Of a stretch of 48,115 bases of DNA, positions 9,471-16,506 are shown piece after piece. This DNA comes from Bacteroidia bacterium (GTDB lineage: Bacteria > Bacteroidota > Bacteroidia > B-17B0 > Aurantibacillaceae). The notes below the pieces were generated by a model. It made no database searches and was not told the origin of the DNA. It saw only the letters and a list, made by a program, of their open reading frames with translations. Within the stretch, counting starts at the first letter, position 1, and each line of letters opens with the position of its first letter. Made by a program: the position numbers and the translations under genes. The DNA lies in the NCBI GenBank assembly GCA_025362575.1, contig JANYIQ010000040.1:1-48115 (forward strand). The letters are read 5' to 3'.

Positions 9471-10274
9471 ATGTTAAGAGCTTTCATCGTTATACTTTTT
9501 GTTATTTATGGATGTCGCTGCTATGCTCAAACCCTTGTGATAGCGCATCGCGGAGCCAGCGCTTACGCAAACGAAAACAGCCTTTCGGCCTTTGAACTGG
9601 CCATTAAAATGGGAGCAGATTACATTGAAACCGATCTGCATCAAACCAAGGATGGAATGGTTGTAATTATGCACGATCTTTCTCTTAATCGAACCTGTTC
9701 AATTCCTGAAACTAAGTCCGGAAAACTATTGATCAAGGAAATGGAGATGTCTGAATTCTCAAAGCTGACCTTCAAAAACAGTTCAGAACATCCGCCTACT
9801 CTTGACTCAGCCATTAAACTAATAAATGGCCGATGCAAATTGTTGATCGAATTAAAAAAGGGCAGTGACTATTATCCTGATATTGAAAAGAACATTTTGC
9901 GTATTGTTAAAGAAAATAATGCCGAAAGTTGGGTGAACGTAATTCATTCTTTTGATAAAAAAGCTTTATTAAAAGTACATGAACAAAATACGGGCGTAAA
10001 ACTTCAGAGATTAATTGTTTTCAAATTACCATTGGGAAGTTTTAATTTTTCGAAAAAACTTAACAGAGATAAATTTGATACCTGGCAGGGTGTTAATATA
10101 CATTACCGCTTTGCAAGTAGACGTACCATTAAAGAGCTTCACAAACAGGGCAAAACAGTTTATGTGTGGACCGTAAATAAAAAACAAGCAGCCAAACGCA
10201 TGATCAAGCGAGGTGTTGATGGAATTATCACCAATAAACCTGACATGGTAAAAGCTTTGATAAACAGATCATAA
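9471..10274 (+). CDS. Glycerophosphodiester phosphodiesterase (exported)
   Basis: A 267-residue TIM-barrel enzyme hydrolysing glycerophosphodiesters to glycerol-3-phosphate and an alcohol. A signal peptide (about residues 1-20, ending CRCYAQ) directs export. Catalytic signatures are visible at IAHRGASAYANENS (HRG), GADYIETDLHQTKDG (the metal-ligand E and D) and VVIMHD. The C terminus has VYVWTVNKKQAAKRMIKRGVDGIITNKPD, the conserved barrel-closing segment. The frame opens three codons upstream with TTG, but ATG at 9471 begins the signal peptide. It diverges from dapD. Confidence 0.93.
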   Translation: MLRAFIVILFVIYGCRCYAQTLVIAHRGASAYANENSLSAFELAIKMGADYIETDLHQTKDGMVVIMHDLSLNRTCSIPETKSGKLLIKEMEMSEFSKLTFKNSSEHPPTLDSAIKLINGRCKLLIELKKGSDYYPDIEKNILRIVKENNAESWVNVIHSFDKKALLKVHEQNTGVKLQRLIVFKLPLGSFNFSKKLNRDKFDTWQGVNIHYRFASRRTIKELHKQGKTVYVWTVNKKQAAKRMIKRGVDGIITNKPDMVKALINRS

Positions 10275-10299
10275 AATTTAATTAGTTTAGCGATACAAT

Positions 10300-11610
10300 T
10301 TGGAACGAATACTAAAATATTTTCTGACAACACTGTTGATCCAATCACTTTATTTTACTTCAGTCAGCCAAAGTAAGATCATCGATTCACTGCGTCATTC
10401 TCTTAAAAATTGTAAAGAAGACAGCAGTAAAATAAAACTACTCAATACACTTTCCAATCAGCTTAGTAAGACCAATCTCGACAGCGCCTTGATGTTAAGT
10501 ACTCAGGCCTTTCAATTGGCAGAAAAAACTGGTTGGAAAAAAGGAATACTTCAATCCATTTTTCATATCGGAAAACATAATTACCTCAAGGGTGCCTATG
10601 CAAAAGCACTTGACAATTACTTAGCGTCTCTAAAAATAGCAGAAGAATTAAAGATACAGCAAACTCAGGCAATGATAATGGGCTCTATAGGCAACATCTA
10701 TGTTTTACAGGGCGCTTATCCAAAGGCCTTGCGTTTTTATTTCAACGCCATGAACATTGCTGAAAGCTTACACGACAAAAATGGCATTGCTTCTTATTAC
10801 AGTAATATTGGTCTTGCCTATGCCTATTCCGGCGAATCAGAAAAAGCACTGGAGTATCTGATCAAATCATTAAACTCAAACATTGAGTCAGGGAATGAAG
10901 TTGCACAGGCGACCACCATGGATTTTATCGGATGGACCTATACCAATCAGCACAACTACAGTAAAGCACTTGAATATTTACTTAAGTCGCTTAAGTTAAA
11001 TGAGAAATTCGGTGATCAGGTCCGAATAATTGATAATTTAAGAAACATTGGTTCAGTGTATATTAAAACCGGGAAATTCAAGGAGGCTGAGATATCTTTA
11101 AAAAAAGCACTTGAATATTCGATCTCAATGGGACATCTGCACGGCATTGAAAGCGTGAACGAGGATCTAAGTAAATTATACGATACCACCGGAAGAGCCG
11201 AATTAGCATTTGAACATTATAAAAAATACATAGCAGCACGCGACAGCATTAAGAACGATATCAATCAGAAAAAACAGGTTCGTACAGAAATGAATTATGA
11301 ATTTGAGAAAAAAGAGGCAGTGATGAAAGAGCAAAATGAAAAAGAAAGGGTCATTGCCGAAGAGAAAAGCCGTTTTCAGAAGATCATCATTTTTTCAGTT
11401 GTTGCGGGATTGATCCTTGTCATTATTTTTGCCGGATTCATTTCAAGAACTTTAAGAACTACACGATTACAGAAATTGATCATTGAAGAAAAACAAAGAG
11501 AGATCTTAGACTCCATTCATTATGCCAAACGGATTCAATCTGCATTGATGGCAAATGAGAATTACATCGATAAGATCATAAGCCGTTTGCAAAAAAAGAA
11601 TGATCAGTAA
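10300..11610 (+). CDS. TPR-repeat membrane protein ending at a SpoIIE/regulator-type linker
   Basis: A 436-residue protein. It has a signal peptide (about 1-22), six to seven TPRs at about 40-310 (ALDNYLASLKIAEEL, ALEYLIKSLNSNIESG, ALEYLLKSLKLNEKFG), a charged coiled coil at about 315-355 and one transmembrane helix at about 360-380. A cytosolic coiled-coil linker then contains ILDSIHYAKRIQSAL. In Bacteroidota that linker normally precedes a SpoIIE-type PP2C phosphatase domain, which is absent here; the protein stops about 30 residues later. It may be a naturally short sensor or a truncated phosphatase. No ATG fits; TTG at 10300 is the start that keeps the signal peptide. Confidence 0.8.
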   Translation: MERILKYFLTTLLIQSLYFTSVSQSKIIDSLRHSLKNCKEDSSKIKLLNTLSNQLSKTNLDSALMLSTQAFQLAEKTGWKKGILQSIFHIGKHNYLKGAYAKALDNYLASLKIAEELKIQQTQAMIMGSIGNIYVLQGAYPKALRFYFNAMNIAESLHDKNGIASYYSNIGLAYAYSGESEKALEYLIKSLNSNIESGNEVAQATTMDFIGWTYTNQHNYSKALEYLLKSLKLNEKFGDQVRIIDNLRNIGSVYIKTGKFKEAEISLKKALEYSISMGHLHGIESVNEDLSKLYDTTGRAELAFEHYKKYIAARDSIKNDINQKKQVRTEMNYEFEKKEAVMKEQNEKERVIAEEKSRFQKIIIFSVVAGLILVIIFAGFISRTLRTTRLQKLIIEEKQREILDSIHYAKRIQSALMANENYIDKIISRLQKKNDQ

Positions 11611-11662
11611 GCAATGAATTGTGGTTGAGAAATTGCAAACACCTTTATCCTTGGCAGAAATA

Positions 11663-11695
11663 AAAAAGGATAAACCTTCTCGGCTTATCCTTTTT
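11663..11695. terminator. Bidirectional intrinsic terminator
   Basis: An 11-bp perfect stem (AAAAAGGATAA with TTATCCTTTTT) encloses an 11-base loop that can pair further. A and T tracts on the two sides let it work for both the plus-strand TPR gene and the convergent minus-strand OsmC gene. Confidence 0.85.
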
Positions 11696-11712
11696 AAAGA
11701 GGTTCTTGAAAA

Positions 11713-12123
11713 TTAATTTAAGCTTGCAGTACAGGTAATTGTAGTATTGTAAAGTTTGGAAATAGGGCAATTTGCTTTGGCATCTGCTACAACAGCATCA
11801 AACTGATCTTTGCTGATCCCCGGAATTTTAGCGCTTACAGTTAAGTGCGATAAAGTGATGGCGCCATTATCAAGAGTAATTTCGCATTTTGTGTCAATGT
11901 TTTCAGCAGTGAATCCGGCGGCTACCAATAGAAAACTCAGTTTCATGCTAAAACAACCGGCATGTGCGGCAGCCACTAATTCTTCAGGGTTTGTGCCTAC
12001 TCCGTTCTCAAAACGGGTACTGAAAGAGTACTGAGCTTTATTTAATAATGTACTTTGGGTTGTAAGGTGTCCTTTACCTTCTTTTCCTGTTCCTTGCCAG
12101 TTGGCAGTTGCAAATCTGATCAT
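11713..12123 (-). CDS. OsmC-family peroxiredoxin (Ohr/OsmC)
   Basis: A 136-residue cytosolic thiol peroxidase that reduces organic hydroperoxides. The OsmC core is clear: GTNPEELVAAAHAGCFSM carries the peroxidatic Cys (about residue 57), and NCPISKLYN carries the second Cys (about 118). The two-cysteine spacing and the length match OsmC. It is a single gene separated from the TPR gene by a strong terminator. ATG at 12123 fits the usual N terminus. Confidence 0.93.
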   Translation of the reverse strand: MIRFATANWQGTGKEGKGHLTTQSTLLNKAQYSFSTRFENGVGTNPEELVAAAHAGCFSMKLSFLLVAAGFTAENIDTKCEITLDNGAITLSHLTVSAKIPGISKDQFDAVVADAKANCPISKLYNTTITCTASLN

Positions 12124-12250
12124 GTTTTTTTAATTATAGTTTTTAGGCTGCTAATATAAACTAATCCCCATTAATCCGGCAGAATTGATGGCTAAATGTG
12201 GTTAGAAGTCCTGATTTACAGGGAATAAGGCATCTTTAGTGGTTTGATTA

Positions 12251-12280
12251 TTGCAGATAAATGGAAAATACCTATATTTG
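12251..12280 (+). promoter_or_regulatory. Bacteroidota-type promoter of the tRNA-Arg locus
   Basis: TTG at 12251-12253 (-33 element), a 19-base spacer and TATATTTG at 12273-12280 (-7 element) match the TTG-N19-TAnnTTTG consensus exactly. It sits about 20 bases before the truncated 5' tRNA copy at 12300, not before the intact tRNA at 12607. It was therefore probably the original tRNA promoter, and now also drives the GIY-YIG gene. Confidence 0.7.
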
Positions 12281-12299
12281 CCCTTCAAATTTTGAGAAT

Positions 12300-12348
12300 G
12301 GTTTCGTAGCTCAACTAGATACCTGCCTGCCGGCAGGCAGGGAGCACC
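12300..12348 (+). pseudogene. Truncated 5' half of tRNA-Arg interrupted by a 20-bp palindrome
   Basis: Bases 12300-12321 repeat the first 22 bases of the intact tRNA-Arg (12607-12628) with one mismatch. The perfect 20-bp palindrome CCTGCCTGCCGGCAGGCAGG then occupies 12322-12341. The tRNA sequence resumes with GAGCACC (12342-12348, equal to 12629-12635) before diverging into the GIY-YIG leader. The palindrome therefore sits exactly at the end of the D-loop. The anticodon, T-arm and 3' acceptor strand are missing, so it cannot be a working tRNA. Confidence 0.85.
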
Positions 12349-12365
12349 GAAAGAGCGGAAAAAGA

Positions 12366-12629
12366 GTGAAAAAGTTCTTTGTATATGTACTGGTAAGCAA
12401 AACAAGAGGATTGAGGTTCTATGTAGGAATGTCTGAATCGGTCGATAATAGGGTTAAAGAACATAACTCCGGTAAAACCAAATCGACTAAAGGCTATAGA
12501 CCTTGGGAGCTTTTTTTCTTTGAAGAATGTAATTCAAGAATTGAAGCCCGTGAAAGAGAAAAATATTACAAATCAGGTTCCGGTAAGGAATCAATAAAAC
12601 AAAAATGGTTTCGTAGCTCAACTGGATAG
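12366..12629 (+). CDS. GIY-YIG family endonuclease overlapping the tRNA gene
   Basis: An 87-residue single-domain nuclease from GTG at 12366. The domain opens KKFFVYVLVSK (the GIY position is V-Y-V), followed by FYVGMSE (the YIG equivalent, Y-V-G), then VKEHNSGKTKSTKGYRPWELFFFEE and the catalytic-region helix EAREREKYYK. The last residues WFRSSTG and the TAG stop are encoded by the first 23 bases of the tRNA. An in-frame ATG at 12261 would translate the promoter, tRNA fragment and palindrome, so I reject it. The family cuts DNA as homing or repair nucleases. Here the arrangement suggests a tRNA-directed mobile cassette, which is inference. Confidence 0.8.
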   Translation: MKKFFVYVLVSKTRGLRFYVGMSESVDNRVKEHNSGKTKSTKGYRPWELFFFEECNSRIEAREREKYYKSGSGKESIKQKWFRSSTG

Positions 12630-12680
12630 AGCACCTGACTACGGATCAGGAGGTTTAGAGTTCGAATCTCTACGAGACCA
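12607..12680 (+). tRNA. tRNA-Arg (anticodon ACG)
   Basis: A full cloverleaf. The acceptor GGTTTCG (12607-12613) pairs with CGAGACC (12673-12679, one G-T). The D-stem is GCTC/GAGC, the anticodon stem CCTGA/TCAGG with loop CTACGGA (anticodon ACG at 12641-12643), and the T-stem TAGAG/CTCTA with loop TTCGAAT. A12680 is the discriminator, and CCA is not encoded. Its 3' end is the integration target of the island. Confidence 0.97.
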
Positions 12681-12682
12681 CG
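12665..12682. other. attL: core of the integration site in the tRNA 3' end
   Basis: AATCTCTACGAGACCACG is repeated at 47346-47363, and its first 17 bases also occur at 21255-21271. It spans the T-arm and acceptor 3' strand of tRNA-Arg, the usual crossover region for tRNA-targeting integrases. The similarity to the right end continues with a few mismatches through the terminator to GGGGTAA (12721-12727 and 47401-47407). Confidence 0.85.
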
Positions 12683-12691
12683 ATTTCACTA

Positions 12692-12720
12692 GGGTTGCAG
12701 AAATGTAGCCCTTTTTTATT
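12692..12720 (+). terminator. Intrinsic terminator of tRNA-Arg
   Basis: GGGTTGC (12692-12698) pairs with GTAGCCC (12705-12711) with two wobbles around the loop AGAAAT, followed by a T-rich tail. The same loop and tail occur after both other tRNA 3' copies. Confidence 0.8.
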
Positions 12721-12750
12721 GGGGTAACTTCAGTGATTTTAACCAATTCC

Positions 12751-12769
12751 ACCCGCAACTCACCCGCAA
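12751..12769 (+). repeat. ACCCGCAA direct repeats, possible integrase arm sites
   Basis: ACCCGCAA occurs at 12751-12758 and again at 12762-12769, a spacing of 11 bp (one helical turn), between attL and the integrase gene. Short in-phase repeats at this position are typical arm-type binding sites of tyrosine recombinases. The function is inferred from position only. Confidence 0.4.
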
Positions 12770-12804
12770 GTATTTTCATGTGAAAGCTACTAAAAACATG
12801 TAGC

Positions 12805-14025
12805 ATGATAACTATTAATTTAATCATTGATAAACGAAGACCAAAGAAAGACAATACTTATCCATTAGTATTTCGAGTTACCAGTAACAGTTCTTCAAGA
12901 GATATAGCCACCGGTTATTCTGTTCTTGAAGCAAACTGGAATATTAGAACCAAAAATTTAAAGGAAACACATCCGACTTATGAAATAATAGCACCAAGAA
13001 TTAAGGAATTAGAACTAAAATATCTTTCAAGGATTATTGAATTTGAAAAAGCCTATCCTGCTGAAACCGATATTCAGAAAATAAAAGACTTTATAGTAGC
13101 TATACCTATTAAAACGTTGACAGTTTATAAATTTTGGCTGGAGGAAATAAAGCAAATGAAACAATCTAAGCGATTTGGTAATGCCAGAGTGAATGAATTC
13201 ACATTAGCAGTGCTTCATAACGTTAAGAGTTTAGATCTTTCGTTTGAAGAGCTGAATTATGCCTATTTAAAGCATGTAGAAGTAACACTTTTAGGTAGAG
13301 GGGTAAAAGTAAATAGTATTGGTGTATACTTTCGTTCCTTGAGAGCTGTGTATAATTCTGCTATTAAAAACAAGATGGCTAACCAAGCACATTACCCTTT
13401 CGGTTCTTATAAGATCAAAAAAGGAGCTACTACCCCAAGAGTACTTTTGTTATCTGAACTTCAGAGCTACTTTAAGTTAAACTTGCCTCAAAACAGTTTT
13501 ATGTTTGATAGCTGGCTTATTGGAAAACTTATGTTTATGCTAATCGGGATCAATTTTAAAGACCTGATTATACTGAACGAAGAGAACATAAAAGGAGACA
13601 GGTTGATTTACAAAAGAGCCAAAACCAAAAAACTGTACAGCATTAAATTATTACCAGAGGTTATAAATATAATTAACTATTTCAAAGGGCGCGACGTTAA
13701 AACGCTTTTGGGTAAGTTATCAATAGAAGAACTGAATAATGAGGCAAAATTTCCGCTTATTATTAGACAAAAAAACAAGGTCTTCAACAACCATCTTACC
13801 AGAATAGGAAAAATTATTAGCACAAAGGAGGAAATAACAAGCTATGTTTTCAGATACACCTGGGCCAATATAGCCAAGCAACGTGGTTATAGTAAGGATC
13901 TAATTGCAGAGGCATTAGGACATGAATACGGTAATAAAGTAACCGGAATTTATCTTGAGGCCTATGATAAGGAATTGATTGATGATATGAACCAAAAGAT
14001 TTATGATGCCATTATGGAAGATTAA
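12805..14025 (+). CDS. Tyrosine recombinase (phage-type integrase) of element A
   Basis: A 406-residue site-specific recombinase. The N-terminal arm-binding domain has the Bacteroidota pattern NLIIDKRRPKKDNTYPLVFRV. A SAM-like core-binding domain spans about 110-210 and the catalytic domain about 220-400. Visible box II elements are SYVFRYTWANIA (Arg), EALGHEYGNKVTG (LGH) and the nucleophile region GIYLEAYD (Tyr about 383). At the expected box I site the protein reads LIGINFKDLIIL, where I do not see the usual Arg; related Bacteroidota integrases can also vary there. It lies directly inside the tRNA attL and presumably integrates and excises element A. Confidence 0.92.
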   Translation: MITINLIIDKRRPKKDNTYPLVFRVTSNSSSRDIATGYSVLEANWNIRTKNLKETHPTYEIIAPRIKELELKYLSRIIEFEKAYPAETDIQKIKDFIVAIPIKTLTVYKFWLEEIKQMKQSKRFGNARVNEFTLAVLHNVKSLDLSFEELNYAYLKHVEVTLLGRGVKVNSIGVYFRSLRAVYNSAIKNKMANQAHYPFGSYKIKKGATTPRVLLLSELQSYFKLNLPQNSFMFDSWLIGKLMFMLIGINFKDLIILNEENIKGDRLIYKRAKTKKLYSIKLLPEVINIINYFKGRDVKTLLGKLSIEELNNEAKFPLIIRQKNKVFNNHLTRIGKIISTKEEITSYVFRYTWANIAKQRGYSKDLIAEALGHEYGNKVTGIYLEAYDKELIDDMNQKIYDAIMED

Positions 14026-14246
14026 AAGGCAAGGAGTAAATCTTTGCTTTTATCCTTTCTGCTCTGCAATATTAAGCTGAGCATTCGCAAATTGCTGAGT
14101 CCAGAAACCGTGTATTTTTCCATTTTAGGGATATTTACACTAAGGATTTTCATAATTTTCAATATTTGCTGCTTAAAATTAGTTAAATATTTGGTTAGAA
14201 CAATTTCAAAAGAATAATTATTGCATGAGAGGCTGATTTCAATTAC
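14022..14246 (-). pseudogene. Open frame continuing the 119-aa gene after a -1 shift
   Basis: Directly at the stop of the neighbouring minus-strand gene (TAA at 14243-14245) another frame stays open for 75 codons. It reads VIEISLSCNNYSFEIVLTKY and ends SRKDKSKDLLLAF. It begins without a standard start codon, and its nearest ATG is about 35 codons in. The composition looks coding, so the original protein may have been about 190 residues and is now cut by a frameshift. There is no slippery run at the junction. It overlaps the integrase stop codon by three bases. Confidence 0.3.
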
Positions 14247-14602
14247 CCTGTAATAAACATATCAATTTTTAGAACAAATAGCTTCTTATCTATCCTTACC
14301 ACCTCAGGTTTATTAGAAACCATTACAACATGACCAAAGTTCAATTGCCTGTGTGAACAACCCCTCCAAGCTTTAAAGGCTTTTAAATCCATTTTGATAT
14401 TATTATACAATCTAATATTTATAGGGTTGTCTGAAATCAGCCTAAAAGACAGTTTATGTAAATCATAACTCTCTTTCATTATAGAGAATTTGGAGGTTTT
14501 CATTTCTAAAAGATCTTTATTTAGCATAGCCTCTTCAACAGTATCAAAAACAACGCCAATAAAAGGAGGTTTGCCTTCTGGTAGTTTAAATAGCATTTCC
14601 AT
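14243..14602 (-). CDS. Hypothetical protein (element A)
   Basis: A 119-residue soluble protein I do not recognise. It is basic, with mixed alpha/beta character, and has strand-like runs GVVFDTVEEAM, HVVMVS and LFVLKIDMFI and a short WRGCSH segment. There is no signal peptide or membrane helix. It lies between the integrase and the XRE repressor on the minus strand. The frame following its stop is also open (14022-14246), so this may be the N-terminal part of a longer protein. Confidence 0.6.
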   Translation of the reverse strand: MEMLFKLPEGKPPFIGVVFDTVEEAMLNKDLLEMKTSKFSIMKESYDLHKLSFRLISDNPINIRLYNNIKMDLKAFKAWRGCSHRQLNFGHVVMVSNKPEVVRIDKKLFVLKIDMFITG

Positions 14603-14781
14603 CCACCAAAAGTAGGTTAGAACATTCCATTTGTATTGCTACAATTTATAGCATGGACTGTTAAAATTACTAGCCATCCTATAACCCAATGGTAATAGGG
14701 GTTATGGAGATAGTTGATAACATAAGGGAGAGGTTTATTATTAGTGATTGTAACTAATCTGATGATTGAGATTACTTATAA

Positions 14782-15051
14782 CTACTTTGCTTTCTTTGAA
14801 AGCTTAAAATCGAACAAATCTGATACTTGAACATCTAATGTTCTAGCTATCTTAAAGATTGTACTTACAGTAGGATTAATTTTGATAGTTTCTATACGGG
14901 CCACTTGAGAAAGAGATAATCCTGATTCATAAGCTAAATCTTCTTGGGTATAACCTTTATTGCCTCTAACTTCTTTAATTTTTGAAGCTAACTTGGTTAA
15001 TCCCTCTTCATCATAGATTAAAACCCGCTTATTTACCTTACCCTTTTTCAC
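14782..15051 (-). CDS. XRE-family helix-turn-helix repressor
   Basis: An 89-residue DNA-binding protein. The Cro/CI-type HTH covers about residues 20-75: KEVRGNKGYTQEDLAYESGLSLSQVARIE, then NPTVSTIFKIARTLDVQVSDL. The N and C termini are short and lysine-rich. It is divergent from the first gene of the exported-protein cluster, and the region between them carries three TGCTATAA half-sites, so it probably represses that cluster and itself. Confidence 0.9.
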   Translation of the reverse strand: MKKGKVNKRVLIYDEEGLTKLASKIKEVRGNKGYTQEDLAYESGLSLSQVARIETIKINPTVSTIFKIARTLDVQVSDLFDFKLSKKAK

Positions 15052-15070
15052 GTAACAAAAAGAGCATATT

Positions 15071-15103
15071 TGCTATAAATTCATTATAGCATACGTGCTA
15101 TAA
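15071..15103. promoter_or_regulatory. Three-half-site operator TGCTATAA
   Basis: TGCTATAA (15071-15078), TTATAGCA (15084-15091) and TGCTATAA (15096-15103) alternate in orientation, with 5- and 4-base spacers. They form two overlapping perfect inverted repeats between the XRE gene and the divergent gene at 15139. A TATATTTG -7-like box follows at 15109-15116, so a bound repressor would block it. Confidence 0.65.
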
Positions 15104-15138
15104 TTTAATATATTTGATAACTATAAAACCAACTCAAA

Positions 15139-15624
15139 ATGAAAGAATTAACAGTATTAATTTGCATTTTAACTTTACCGCTCCACTCTCAATCAAGGTT
15201 TGACCAACCAACAAATCAAACGTATCAAAGTACTTATGTCCCTAAAGATGTTGATTTATATGAACGAGCAGCAAAGGAGAAACAAAGACAGCAATATGAA
15301 TTAGAAATTAAGAGCCTAAATCAGACACAGAAGAAAATAGAGCGATTAAAAAAAATGTATGACGACGCTCATTCTTATCCAAATGAGATTTCTAATGGAT
15401 TACACAATGTCGAAATCACTGATGGTTCATCTTTTTCTGGAAGTATGCAAGTTTATGTTCAGGATAATAAAATCACACACATGTGTAATGATGGAGTAAA
15501 GGTCGACCCCGTGACCTTTGCATCTAAAATTACCAATGGAAAGTGTCTTTACAGATTTAATATTCCAGATTCCGGAGAATCTCCTTATATAGACGCTTAT
15601 TTCATAGAAGATATTTACAAATAA
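15139..15624 (+). CDS. Hypothetical exported protein (element A)
   Basis: A 161-residue protein of unknown function. A signal peptide (about residues 1-19, ending PLHSQS) is followed by a Gln/Lys-rich helix predicted to be coiled coil (about 40-80: RAAKEKQRQQYELEIKSLNQ). A beta-rich C-terminal domain begins SYPNEISNGLHNVEITDG and ends in SGESPYIDAYFIEDIYK. It is first of a plus-strand cluster and directly downstream of the XRE operator and a TATATTTG box. The next gene starts 4 bp after its stop. Confidence 0.7.
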   Translation: MKELTVLICILTLPLHSQSRFDQPTNQTYQSTYVPKDVDLYERAAKEKQRQQYELEIKSLNQTQKKIERLKKMYDDAHSYPNEISNGLHNVEITDGSSFSGSMQVYVQDNKITHMCNDGVKVDPVTFASKITNGKCLYRFNIPDSGESPYIDAYFIEDIYK

Positions 15625-15628
15625 AGTT

Positions 15629-16060
15629 ATGGAAACAAAAAAAACACCTTTAAGAATACTGATATTCTTAATTCTACTAATTAATCAATTAAAAGGCCAG
15701 ACAAAGGACATTGATTCACTGAGACCCATGCGAATTACTTTTACAATAACTGTAAACGAAGCTCCGTTAAAAGATAGCACGTTTAAAATAAAAGTAAATA
15801 ATTTGACTCAAAATAGGGTGAATAAAATCCTTTCAAAAAATGTAGTGACTATTAATCTACCTTTCTATTGTAAGTATGAAATATCTATAACGCATAAAGG
15901 TTGTAATACGAAAATTATTGAGGTTGACACCGACGCCCCATATGATAATTGGCTTGTTTGTACATCTGTTGCTTTATCAACTAAAGTTAAAGGCACAATT
16001 GTTGCAGGCGGTGTTAAATATGATAGTTCCACTCAAACATTTGTGGCTTACCTCAAGTAA
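15629..16060 (+). CDS. Hypothetical exported beta-rich protein (element A)
   Basis: A 143-residue protein with a signal peptide (about residues 1-23, ending NQLKGQ) and a single Ig-like or carboxypeptidase-regulatory-like domain: ITFTITVNEAPLKDSTFKIKV, KYEISITHKGCNTKIIEVDTD and APYDNWLV. The last segment resembles the beta domain that precedes OmpA domains in Bacteroidota surface proteins. It follows the previous gene by 4 bp, so the two are translationally linked. The role is unknown. Confidence 0.65.
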   Translation: METKKTPLRILIFLILLINQLKGQTKDIDSLRPMRITFTITVNEAPLKDSTFKIKVNNLTQNRVNKILSKNVVTINLPFYCKYEISITHKGCNTKIIEVDTDAPYDNWLVCTSVALSTKVKGTIVAGGVKYDSSTQTFVAYLK

Positions 16061-16112
16061 ATATATAATATTATAAACTCAAGTTATTCAGAAATTCTAT
16101 TAAAACTTCATC

Positions 16113-16490
16113 ATGAAAACAGTAAGTAAGCTCGCCATTGTTTTGTTTCTTTTTGGCTTTAACCAAATATATTCTCAAATACTAATAATCAATAATGTTA
16201 AATCCGGGAAGAATTCAGCGGAAACGGAAGCTCACTATAGATATAGTGATGAAATGACACAGAAGGCAAAAGCTGCCTTGGAATCTAAAGACCTCGAGAA
16301 AGCGAAGTATTATCTAGACCAATGGTCTCAAAGAAGTGAAGGTGTTAATGTGAACTATTATGTATTACTAGCTCAATATTGTGAGGCCATGAAAAACTAT
16401 AATTGTGCAAGAAGAAACTATAAGAAAGCCTACAAAAAATATGCATGCTATGAGTGTAAAGAAGCAATGGATAAACTACCTAAAGAATAA
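16113..16490 (+). CDS. Small exported TPR-like protein (element A)
   Basis: A 125-residue protein with a signal peptide (about residues 1-22, ending NQIYSQ) and one to two TPR-like helical hairpins: MTQKAKAALESKDLEKAKYYLDQW and YYVLLAQYCEAMKNYNCARRNYKKAYKKY. Three cysteines near the C terminus include YACYEC. It is third in the plus-strand cluster. The likely role is protein binding in the periplasm; the partner is unknown. Confidence 0.65.
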   Translation: MKTVSKLAIVLFLFGFNQIYSQILIINNVKSGKNSAETEAHYRYSDEMTQKAKAALESKDLEKAKYYLDQWSQRSEGVNVNYYVLLAQYCEAMKNYNCARRNYKKAYKKYACYECKEAMDKLPKE

Positions 16491-16506
16491 ACTTAAAAAA
16501 TAGATT

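Noticed and set aside
12261-12365. ATG-initiated N-terminal extension of the GIY-YIG gene
   Set aside because: It would translate the promoter, the truncated tRNA and the palindrome. The domain begins right after the GTG at 12366.
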